Shown here one piece after another: positions 1 through 7,892 of a DNA stretch of 64,000 nucleotides (position 1 is the first letter of the stretch; each line of letters starts with the position of its first letter). This DNA is from Bradyrhizobium sp. cir1 (GTDB lineage: Bacteria; Pseudomonadota; Alphaproteobacteria; Rhizobiales; Xanthobacteraceae): the NCBI RefSeq assembly GCF_014198245.1, contig NZ_JACIHE010000020.1, positions 88,861 to 152,860 of the forward strand, written 5' to 3'. The notes under the pieces are model-generated. The model searched no databases, had not been told where the DNA came from, and was given only the letters and a program-made list of their open reading frames with translations. Both the position numbers and the translations under genes were made by a program.

Positions 1-124
1 CCTCCTCGAGCTGTGAAGCTCATTATGGTGGCCGGTCAAGGCGCTGGGGAGATCTTGCGCCTGCATGTCCACAAGTGGGGAGCGCCGGAGAGAACTACAC
101 AACGAACCACCTTAAGAGGCTACA

Positions 125-921
125 TCAGCTCAATCTCTCAAAGATGACGTTCAGATCGGTGATGGCAGCAAGACGGTACGCTCTGCTCTCCATCAGATCT
201 ATCATGCGAGCCGTGTTGCCCCCGAGAAAATGCTCACTTGGCTCGCATTGGATCACAGCAGGTTTGATGCGCTCGTGGTCGATGGCCTTGACGAGATCGT
301 AGTCTAATCCTTCGCAATCGATCGACAAGAAATCGATCTTGTTTGCATACGGAGTCAGTAGCTCGTTGATGCCGACAGCGCTCACCTCGATATGCTCTCG
401 GACTCCTCCTAGGCCGTCGAAGTCTCCGAAGCTCTTGATATGTGCTTCATTCAGAGAAGACAACTCATGCGCGTTTCCGATGAAAAGGGTGGCAGACGCC
501 CGCGGAGTCGGCAGGACAACGGACGGCACGAGAACGTCCCTCGGACGCACTGTCCGGATCAGCGCTCCCAATTCGGGATTTGGTTCGACCAGAACACCTC
601 GCGCCCCTCTCTGATACATAAGATAGGTATTCGAGGTGGAGATGGGGTGATGGGGTGATTGGCGCCGATCTCGACATAGAACACGCTCTCCCAAGATCTT
701 TGGTTCTTGCAAAGATTCGCAGCCAAGATTCCTTCCAAAATAACGTCTTCTCCGGCTTGGGCGTAGCTAACTGGAGCGAAGTGCTTGATCCGAGAATTGG
801 GAAGATTGAACCTGGCGACTTCCCGGTTTATGCACTCGTTTTCAAACTCGGAAAACATGAACTTGACCTCCAAATGTAAGCCGTTAAAGATAGCTGTCGC
901 ATCGTAGTCGTCCGGCGGCAA
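125..921 (-). pseudogene. FkbM-family methyltransferase, frameshifted
   Basis: Two overlapping minus-strand frames together make one FkbM-type SAM-dependent methyltransferase. The upstream frame (921 down to about 650) carries SYAQAGEDVILEGIL and VFYVEIGANHPI, the SAM-binding start of the fold. The downstream frame (to 125) carries NTYLMYQRGARGVLVEPNP, DFLSIDCEGLDYDL and the C-terminal part. The frames are separated by an exact 8-bp tandem duplication (GATGGGGT on the plus strand, 641-648 and 649-656). Removing one copy restores a continuous reading through ANHPISTSNTYL. FkbM proteins methylate sugars or similar small substrates; the substrate here is unknown. It is probably inactive unless the duplication is a sequence error. 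Confidence 0.8.
641..656. repeat. 8-bp tandem duplication breaking the FkbM gene
   Basis: GATGGGGT occurs twice back to back. Eight bases is not a multiple of three, so the duplication shifts the frame of the methyltransferase gene exactly where the two halves of the protein part. Confidence 0.85.
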
Positions 922-1136
922 CTGACGTTGCTGGCAGTTGACATCCTTGACGGAGCCGCCTGCCGTTTATCAAAACTTTTCTTGTGTCTGGGCAGCCGTC
1001 GATAGAACATGCCGCGGCTCTTTGTATGGGCCACTCGCCGGCTTCATGGCCAGGTTAAAGCTGAGCCGCAGCTCATGCCCGCCGGGCGTCGCTAACTATG
1101 AGCCAACTGATGTCGACCGTGATTCCAAGGCCGAAA

Positions 1137-2693
1137 CTAAGGGAGATCGGCTATCAGTTCACGGAAGTTCCTATCCGCGCGCTTCTGTCCCGCAGGGGTT
1201 GGCATCTCGAATGTAAACGGTGACAGATCGAAGCCGTCGTGGCTGGGCAGCATGGCTTCTAGAACCGGAAACGGCAGATATGTTATGGTGGCTGCGTTGA
1301 TGAATGCGGCAATATTAGACTCGATAATTTTGAGAATTTTCGGCTCCATCTTGTGAAAGCGAAGGCTTTGCTTGCGCTCTTCGGGCGGCAATCGCTTCCA
1401 TATCCGCCAGAATGCCAACTCTTCTAAAGTGTCGATGCCCACGCCGTAGTAGTTCGGCGCCACTATTGGTGGCGAACCGATCGCCCAATGTACGGCCTTT
1501 GCCCCAGCGGCAAGCAACAATTTCGTGACAGCCTGACTGGTATCACCACGAATGAGAGCCTCGTCGACAATTACTATCGTGCTTTCCGCAAGGCTGGTTT
1601 GCTGCACCAGGTACTTTTGGGCAATGCGGGATTCTCGCTCGCTGGGTGCTCCAATGAGAGTTCGCTGGAGAAATTGTGTCGCGACGACTTCCTGACGGCG
1701 GGCTAACACGCCGTGCTCGGCGAGTGATGCAAATAGCCCATCGGCGTACGGCCCCCCCGTATGAGGCATGGAGGACACGATTGCTGGCGTGGAGTCTGGT
1801 GCTCCTTGCAGCCGCTTCGCAACCAGGCCGCCGAGAGCGACTCCGATCTTGTAACGAGTTTCTCGATGTGTTTGGCCTTCGATAGATGTGTTCGGATTTC
1901 CCAAGTAAAGAGTTTCGTAGGCGCAGAGTTTGGCCTTGTGTCGTCCAGTTCTCAGGGGATGATCAACGCAGTGCCCCTTTTTCCCGTCTACAAACTTGAT
2001 GTGGCCCGGTAAGAGCTGCTGCCCCTTACCCTCTAGTCGGACAAAGGCACAATTTTCTGAAGCAAATAGCAAGAAGCCGTCATCTGTTTGCATAAATTCC
2101 AATGGCCGCAAACCAAATCGATTACGGTATGCGACCAGATTTCCTTCTCTGTCTAGGAGAAGCACGCTGATAGCGCCATCGATTCGATCATCAATGTCGC
2201 GAAAGAGCTTTTCATAGCTGACTGGCAGATTTTTTCGCCAATATTCTCTTTCGCAAGAGACTTCAATCCAATTGAGCAAGAGTTCAGCATCTGTGCTGCC
2301 GTCCAGTCTATAGCCGTCACCCAGCAATTCTCTCCTAAGTTCACTGGAATTGATCACAGCTCCATCTAAAGAAATCGCGAAATTGCGGCTAGCGCTCTCA
2401 GTAGTGCAGATCGGCCAAACGTCGCCGGTGCCGCTGCCTCGGCTATGAATCTGTGCGATTGCAACATGGGGCCTAAACCTCAAATTCTGTTCAACGTGTT
2501 CAATCCGAACTGAGCCGCATGAAAGGCCGACCGCTTTTGCATATCGAATACCTTCCTTGTGCATGAAAGCTGCAACGCTCACTCCCGCCTGCCCACGAAG
2601 CGCAAGTTTCGGAAGCATGTACTGCAGCTGATCATAAACCGTCGCCGGTGGCTTGCTCGAAGAGCATAGAAACGCTGCAGCAACACCGGACAC
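1137..2693 (-). CDS. PurF-like glutamine amidotransferase/phosphoribosyltransferase with Ser at the catalytic Cys position
   Basis: 518 aa with the two-domain layout of amidophosphoribosyltransferase (PurF). The N-terminal class II glutamine amidotransferase domain shows HSRGSG (83-88), SLDGAVIN (108-115), STDAE (133-137), NRFGLRPLEF (191-200) and ASENC. The C-terminal type I phosphoribosyltransferase domain has the PRPP loop VIVDEALIRGDTS (374-386) and the PurF-like PPIVAPNYYG. The start is GTG at 2693 with GAGGGG upstream. The second residue, which should be the Ntn nucleophile Cys, is Ser (TCC); the damaged copy at 3835 has TGC. The oxyanion-hole Asn-Gly is Asp-Gly (110-111). Glutaminase activity is therefore doubtful, while the transferase half looks intact. 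It is too divergent to be called the housekeeping PurF; the substrate is unknown. Confidence 0.75.
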   Translation of the reverse strand: MSGVAAAFLCSSSKPPATVYDQLQYMLPKLALRGQAGVSVAAFMHKEGIRYAKAVGLSCGSVRIEHVEQNLRFRPHVAIAQIHSRGSGTGDVWPICTTESASRNFAISLDGAVINSSELRRELLGDGYRLDGSTDAELLLNWIEVSCEREYWRKNLPVSYEKLFRDIDDRIDGAISVLLLDREGNLVAYRNRFGLRPLEFMQTDDGFLLFASENCAFVRLEGKGQQLLPGHIKFVDGKKGHCVDHPLRTGRHKAKLCAYETLYLGNPNTSIEGQTHRETRYKIGVALGGLVAKRLQGAPDSTPAIVSSMPHTGGPYADGLFASLAEHGVLARRQEVVATQFLQRTLIGAPSERESRIAQKYLVQQTSLAESTIVIVDEALIRGDTSQAVTKLLLAAGAKAVHWAIGSPPIVAPNYYGVGIDTLEELAFWRIWKRLPPEERKQSLRFHKMEPKILKIIESNIAAFINAATITYLPFPVLEAMLPSHDGFDLSPFTFEMPTPAGQKRADRNFRELIADLP

Positions 2694-2792
2694 GCTCTTA
2701 GTTCCCCTCGCTTTAAATTTCCGACGCCCCCCGGTCCGCCCCAGGTGGACGCATCAAACCGCGAACATGCGAGGAGTCCGGTTCGTCGCTCT

Positions 2793-2814
2793 TTAAGCAA
2801 GCGCCGTACCAGCC
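2793..2814 (-). repeat. upstream homology block of PurF-like copy 1
   Basis: Read on the minus strand, GGCTGGTACGGCGCTTGCTT and the two bases after it match 3750-3771 on the plus strand at 21 of 22 positions. This marks the inverted duplication that produced the two PurF-like copies. Confidence 0.7.
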
Positions 2815-3749
2815 ATAAATCGCTGCGATTCAAGTGACTAAAATCGAAAGATTTAGGCGGTTCGTTTGGAAAGGAGGATTTCGTCTAGTTCAATCCTGGA
2901 CAGGTTGTCGGAAACCTGACGCGTTGGGTACAAAAAAGAGCCAAGCTTGAATGATGGTTCTCTTGTCTTATGCTAGCCCGTGATCCAGCTGAAGTCGTAA
3001 CCGCGATCGTAGGCAGCGCTACGATATTTGGAGTCTGCGCGCCGCACCCCATCGGTCATGCCCAGTCTCACTGTTTCTACCCACGGCGAGTTTTTCCCTT
3101 CCATTGTTCGGCAAAGCGCACAGCCTCGAATCAGGCCAGAAAGGACTCTTGCACGCTCATTAAAGTTGAGCGGGAAACTGACCGGGCAACAAAGCGTCGC
3201 TTTCTTCAAGACAGTTGATGAGGACCTGAAATGCCGCAACCATTGCGGCTCCGTAAGCCGCAGTCACCTCGCCTTCGAGTGAAAGCTTCTTTGGCCGCGC
3301 GCGCAGCGACGAGCCGTTGAAGGTGACATATTGCAGTTGCTGACCACACTGAAGGTGCATCGTCATGCGCTGGTCCGCGCAAGCGACACGGTGCGTCATG
3401 GCCAAGATGCATGGTCCTGATCAATCACCAGCGTTAGTAGTTGATCAGGCGAGCGTCGAACGCCACGCTCTGGCCTGCTTAGCGCCCTTTTTCCTAGTCT
3501 GGTCATCCTTAAGCCCCGCTTTGGTGGCTGGGCTGGACGCAAAGTGGAAGACATGAGTGAAAAAATCAGAAGGCTTTCGCCGACTTTAAGCCCAGGTACC
3601 TGCTCGCTGCCGTGTGACGCTTTTCGCACATGGTCGTAGCATCCTGAACATCGCGGGGGCTTAAACGACGCACAATACCCACCCGATGGTTAGAATGGCC
3701 TGCCTCCCAACTCTCCTCGCTCCGGAAATGCCAGCCGGCATATGCAAAG

Positions 3750-3771
3750 GGCTGGTACGACGCTTGCTTAA
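3750..3771 (+). repeat. upstream homology block of PurF-like copy 2
   Basis: Partner of 2793-2814 in inverted orientation with one mismatch. It lies about 65 bp ahead of the start of the damaged copy. Confidence 0.7.
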
Positions 3772-3834
3772 GAATGAAGCGAAGTGCCAACGAGGCGCCC
3801 TGCCAGAGCGACTCCTTAACAAGTGGGTGACTGT

Positions 3835-4804
3835 ATGTGCGCTCTCGCCGGTGCGTTTCTATGCGCTTCAAGCGAACCATCGCCGCGTATCGTTGACCTG
3901 CTGAACAAAATGACTCCGACACTTGCACTTTGTGGGCAAGCGGGTGTCGTCGCCGGCGTTGACCATGCCCTGCACTGCGGAGGACGTAAGGCGAAGCTCT
4001 GCGCCTACCAAGCTCTCTATTTGGGACGTCCAAACACGTCGGTCGAGGGTCATTCACACCGCCAAAGCCGTTACAACATCGGGCTCTCTTTGGGGAGAGT
4101 CGTTGCGGAGCGGCTTCAAGCAGAGCCACTCTTGATGCCGCCAATCGTGTCCTCCATGCCAAATACTTGGGGGCCGTACGCCGATGGCCTGTTTGACATC
4201 TCTCGCCGAACAGGGCGTGCTTGCCGTGCGTATTGACGTAGTAGCAACGCAATTTCTTGAGCGAACGCTCCTCGGCAGAACCGGCGCCCGGCAATTTCGC
4301 ATTGCCCGGAAGTATCGAGTGTCGGAACCCGCCGCAGCTGAACGGACCGTAAGAGTTGTCGACGAAGCCCTCGTTCGAGGCGATACCAGCCAAGCCGTCA
4401 CAACGATGCTCCTTGCCGCTGGAGCCGAAGCCGTACATTGGGCGATTGGTTCTCCCCCCATAGTTGCGCCAAACTACTACGGCGCGGATATTGATACGCT
4501 AGATCAGCTCGCATTCTGGCAGGCATTGAAGCGGCTGCCGTCCAAACTGCGCGCCCAATGCGTTCGCTTCCACAAGATGGAGCCGCCAGCGCCCAGACTC
4601 CTTGAGGGCAACATTGCCACGGCGATCCAAGCAGCATCGATAATTCATGTGCCCTTCCGCGCCGTTGTATCCGTATTAGCCAACAGGCCAGAGGACATCG
4701 ATCTCTCACCTTTCACGTTCGACATGCCGCCCCCGCTGGACGGCAGCGCGCCGGTAGACACTTGGAAGCGTTGCTGGCCGCTCTTCCTGTCAATGCCCGT
4801 TTGA
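3835..4804 (+). pseudogene. PurF-like gene copy 2, internally deleted and frameshifted
   Basis: A paralogue of the 1137-2693 protein in inverted orientation. It starts ATG TGC, so it keeps Cys at position 2 (MCALAGAFLC). After GQAGV it jumps straight to VDHAL and the linker KAKLCAYQALYLG, which removes about 205 residues, nearly the whole glutaminase domain. An extra base near 4193-4196 then shifts the frame; the phosphoribosyltransferase part continues from 4184 to 4804 with VRVVDEALVRGDTS and PPIVAPNYYG. The frame after the shift is open for over 200 codons, so a free phosphoribosyltransferase fragment could be made. It lies 10 bp before the HAD gene and probably shares its transcript. Confidence 0.75.
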
Positions 4805-4814
4805 GGTCAAGATC

Positions 4815-5495
4815 ATGAAACCCGCTCTCGTATTCGACTGGAACGGAACACTGCTCGATGACACCTATGCGCTTCTCGAAACGACCAATGTCATTTTGGA
4901 CCGCTTCGGTCGTCCGAGCATCGATATAAAGACCTTTCGAGATCGTTGTGATGTTCCCCTCTCTCGTCTCTATCATAGCCTTGGAATGTCGCAGGAGGAG
5001 GTCGAGGCAGTGGAGCGTGACGAGGGCGCACTGTTCCACGACACATACGAGCCTCTTGCGGATAAGGCCGATTTGCGTGAGGGGGCGCGCAGAGTGATCG
5101 AGTTAGCGCGACGAGAATCCGCGCTACTCATCATCCTCAGCAACCACATAGTCGCGCCTCTGAAGTCCCAGCTGAGGAGACTTGGGGTGCATGACTACAT
5201 TACCGACGTGCTCGCGTTTGAAAGCCGCGCCACGCAGTACAAATCCATGAGCAAAGGCGAGCGACTTCGGCTCTATATGCACAGCCACAACCTGAAGCCG
5301 TCGTCCACCTTCATCATCGGCGACATGCCCGTCGAGACCGATATTGCACGTGATCTCGGGCTGACAAGCATATCTATTACCGGAGGATTTGTTTCGACCT
5401 CCCGCCTGCAAGCTGCGCGTCCAGACTACACGATCAACAACCATCACGAGCTGTTGCCCATCCTGCAAAGGCATGGCTTCTTTGCGGGGTGTTGA
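4815..5495 (+). CDS. HAD-superfamily hydrolase
   Basis: 226 aa. Motif I is VFDWNGTLLDD (the second Asp of the DxD pattern is Asn), motif II ILSN, and the C-terminal IGDMPVETDIARDLG holds the acidic motif IV. The cap is helical, as in phosphoglycolate-phosphatase-like members. The start ATG lies 10 bp after the stop of the PurF-like pseudogene, and the next gene begins 3 bp after its stop, so the three form an operon. The substrate is unknown. Asn in motif I occurs in some HAD groups but may alter the general acid/base step. Confidence 0.75.
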   Translation: MKPALVFDWNGTLLDDTYALLETTNVILDRFGRPSIDIKTFRDRCDVPLSRLYHSLGMSQEEVEAVERDEGALFHDTYEPLADKADLREGARRVIELARRESALLIILSNHIVAPLKSQLRRLGVHDYITDVLAFESRATQYKSMSKGERLRLYMHSHNLKPSSTFIIGDMPVETDIARDLGLTSISITGGFVSTSRLQAARPDYTINNHHELLPILQRHGFFAGC

Positions 5496-5498
5496 ATC

Positions 5499-6401
5499 AT
5501 GAGCAAGGGATCATCATTGAACGCTGCTCCCAAAACGATCAAGCAGAGCATAGGGCTTATCGGAGCGGGCCGCATGGGGACGGGTATAGGCATCAGCCTG
5601 CTGCGCCAGCAAAGCGAGCTCCACATCAAGGTCAACAAGAACCGGCTCGGTGCTGACCGCCTGACAAGTGCTGGGGCCCGAGAGCATAAGTCGATCGCTG
5701 AGTTGGCGCAGCATGTGAGAGTGGTGGTGTTGTCGTTGCCGTCCAGTCGCGAAGTTGAGACGGTGTGCCTCGATCACGATGGGCTCTTTGCGCATATGTG
5801 CCAAGGAGGTTTGATCATTGATTGCACGACCTCGTATCCTGCCTCGACCGTTGCATTGGCTAAAAAGGCGCAAGGACGAGGTCTAAGCCTTATTGATGCT
5901 CCAGTGACACGAAGCCCTGAGCAAGCAGAGCTCGGCCTTCTCAATGCGATGGTTGGATCAGATGCAACACTCTTTCCCGTCGCCGAACGCATTCTTGCGG
6001 CGTTTTGCGAGACCGTGTTGCATGCTGGAGATGTCGGACAAGGCCACAAGCTCAAGCTTGTTTACAACAGCATGACGATGGGTATAGCGGCGGTTGCCGC
6101 TGAGGTTTGCCAATTGGCAGATAGTCTTCAGATTGATCTTGTAACGCTGCGCTCTTTGGTCAGTCGGGGTTCTACTAACAGTGGAATATTTCAAGCCTTC
6201 GCTGCCTTTTTGTTGGGAGAGAGACCAGACGCACTGGCAATCTCAATTGCGAATGCTTCAAAGGATATCGATTGTGCTGTGCGCCTAGCGCGCGAGAGTG
6301 CGGTGTGCGTGCCGGTCCTGGATGCGGCAGCGCAGGAATTCAACCTCTCGGTGACCGCAGGCAAAGGTGAACTGACCCTACCACATTTAGCCCGGTCATA
6401 A
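5499..6401 (+). CDS. NAD(P)-binding 3-hydroxyisobutyrate-dehydrogenase-like oxidoreductase
   Basis: 300 aa, a typical length for the beta-hydroxyacid dehydrogenase family. The N-terminal Rossmann motif is IGLIGAGRMGTGIG (about 17-30). The substrate-binding DAPVTRSPEQAELG and the catalytic-lysine region GHKLKLVYNSMTMG follow the usual order. The start ATG is 3 bp after the HAD stop, so the two are co-transcribed. It probably oxidises or reduces a small hydroxy acid. Its pairing with a HAD phosphatase and a PRPP-binding protein suggests a phosphorylated intermediate, but this is inference. Confidence 0.8.
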   Translation: MSKGSSLNAAPKTIKQSIGLIGAGRMGTGIGISLLRQQSELHIKVNKNRLGADRLTSAGAREHKSIAELAQHVRVVVLSLPSSREVETVCLDHDGLFAHMCQGGLIIDCTTSYPASTVALAKKAQGRGLSLIDAPVTRSPEQAELGLLNAMVGSDATLFPVAERILAAFCETVLHAGDVGQGHKLKLVYNSMTMGIAAVAAEVCQLADSLQIDLVTLRSLVSRGSTNSGIFQAFAAFLLGERPDALAISIANASKDIDCAVRLARESAVCVPVLDAAAQEFNLSVTAGKGELTLPHLARS

Positions 6402-6434
6402 ACGCTTGGATCGAGCGACACGGCCCTCGATGGC

Positions 6435-6448
6435 TGAAATCGATTTCA
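6435..6448. promoter_or_regulatory. LacI-type operator, site 1
   Basis: TGAAATCGATTTCA is a perfect 14-bp palindrome with the central CG typical of LacI-family operators. It lies about 200 bp before the LacI-family gene. The 18 bases starting here (to 6452) are identical to those at 12458-12475. Confidence 0.7.
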
Positions 6449-6646
6449 CACCTAGCTGTGCACGAACCGGCGTCAAGCGAATCAACCAACTTTCGAATGA
6501 GACTCGCCTCATCGCGTTTGATCTGCGCATGAGAGGGGCCATAAATAGCGCGGATGGCCCGCATCCAGGGCTTGAGAACCTGGCGCTCCCGATGGTTTAA
6601 CCCTTTTGAGGGGAGCCTCTCTGCTTCTCCTGGTTGACCAGAGCAA

Positions 6647-7738
6647 ATGGACAAGAAACCTGTAATCGCGCCAAAAGGCCGCCAGCAGCCGCGGGTGAAA
6701 ATCGAGGACGTAGCCCGGAAGGCGAATGTGTCGCCGGCGACGGTGTCGCGGGTGCTCAATCACCCCGATATCGTACGGCCGGAGCTTCGTGACAAGGTCA
6801 TGCGGCATATCAATGACCTCGCCTATACGCGCGATAGCGCAGCGCGAGCATTGAAATCGGGACGCATGCGGACCGTTGGCGTCATCGTTCCGACGCTGGC
6901 ACTTGGGATCTTTGCAGAAGGCGTGGAAGCGCTCCAGAACCGCCTCAGCGAAAGCGGCTACACACTGTTCATTGCGAATTCGCAATATGACCAGCGGCGC
7001 GAATTTCAGGAACTGCAAAGTCTCATCGAACGTGGCATCGATGGAATCGTGCTGGTCGGAGCTTCCCACGGACGGGAGCTGAGGAGCCTGATCGAACAGG
7101 CAGGCGTACCCGTCATCACCACCTATGTTGCCAAGGCCGCCGGCGGCATCCCCGCGATCGGAATTGACAACGAAAGCGCCACCCGCGAGATGACGGAGTA
7201 TCTGCTAAGGCTTGGACACGCCCATTTCGGCGCGATTGCCAACGTTGTTGCCGCATCCAACGACAGATCCCGCGCCAGGCTCGAGGGAATTCAGCGCGCG
7301 CTCTCGGACGCCGGCCTCCCGCTCAAGCCAACCCAGATCGTCAAGGCCGATTATTCGCTTGCCCAGGGCCGTAGCGCCCTTCGTCAACTCCTCACCGATC
7401 ACCCGGACACGACAGCAGTTATCTGCACCACCGACACGCTTGCCATCGGTGCAATGGCAGAGGCTCGCAAGATGGGGCTGGCCGTACCGGCTACGCTTTC
7501 CATCACAGGATTTGACGATGTGGAGCTGGCGGCGCAAATGGACCCGCCGCTCACAACGGTCAGTGTTCCAGCAGCAGAAATCGGCCGGGGAGCCGCCGAT
7601 TATCTCATCAATGCCATCGCCGGAAGTCCTGTCCCGAGAAGTGTCGTACTGCCGTACCGGCTGGTCATGCGCTCATCAAGCGCCCCGCCGCGGTCCAGCT
7701 TCCGTCCCGCCCGTCGCGGGCGCAGTCGAGATCATTGA
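6647..7738 (+). CDS. LacI-family transcriptional regulator
   Basis: 363 aa. The N-terminal helix-turn-helix and hinge read VKIEDVARKANVSPATVSRV and then LNHPDIV (about 17-43). The periplasmic-binding-protein-like effector domain follows with VGVIVPTLALGIF, GIDGIVLVGAS and SITGFDDVELA. The likely operators are the three GAAATCGATTTC palindromes at 6435, 12458 and 12612, which flank this gene and the MFS/enoyl-CoA hydratase divergent region. It is therefore probably an autoregulated repressor of the CehA-like, MFS and hydratase genes. The effector is unknown. Confidence 0.9.
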   Translation: MDKKPVIAPKGRQQPRVKIEDVARKANVSPATVSRVLNHPDIVRPELRDKVMRHINDLAYTRDSAARALKSGRMRTVGVIVPTLALGIFAEGVEALQNRLSESGYTLFIANSQYDQRREFQELQSLIERGIDGIVLVGASHGRELRSLIEQAGVPVITTYVAKAAGGIPAIGIDNESATREMTEYLLRLGHAHFGAIANVVAASNDRSRARLEGIQRALSDAGLPLKPTQIVKADYSLAQGRSALRQLLTDHPDTTAVICTTDTLAIGAMAEARKMGLAVPATLSITGFDDVELAAQMDPPLTTVSVPAAEIGRGAADYLINAIAGSPVPRSVVLPYRLVMRSSSAPPRSSFRPARRGRSRDH

Positions 7739-7892
7739 CCGGACCACATTTCCTGAAATCAGTTTTCAGAACCGTGGCCTGTCCTTCGCGCCCCAGGGGC
7801 CCCGATAGCGTGGATTTCACCAATGCCCGGTCAGCAAGTTTGCTGAGCATGCAACGCGCGCCTTCGAGACCATCGATGGCACTAGAGGCTTC

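Larger units (their letters stand above)
2694..3834. other. intergenic region between the inverted PurF-like copies
   Basis: No convincing gene. The parts next to each PurF-like copy are related in inverted orientation, so the duplication extends beyond the coding sequence. The middle (about 2900-3700) has short open frames on both strands with no recognisable motif. An 81-codon minus-strand frame (3160-3405) is the only one that looks slightly protein-like. Confidence 0.5.

Noticed and set aside
3566..4438. 290-codon open frame on the minus strand
   Set aside because: It is antisense to the PurF-like pseudogene and shows no motif; it is the shadow of that GC-rich coding sequence.
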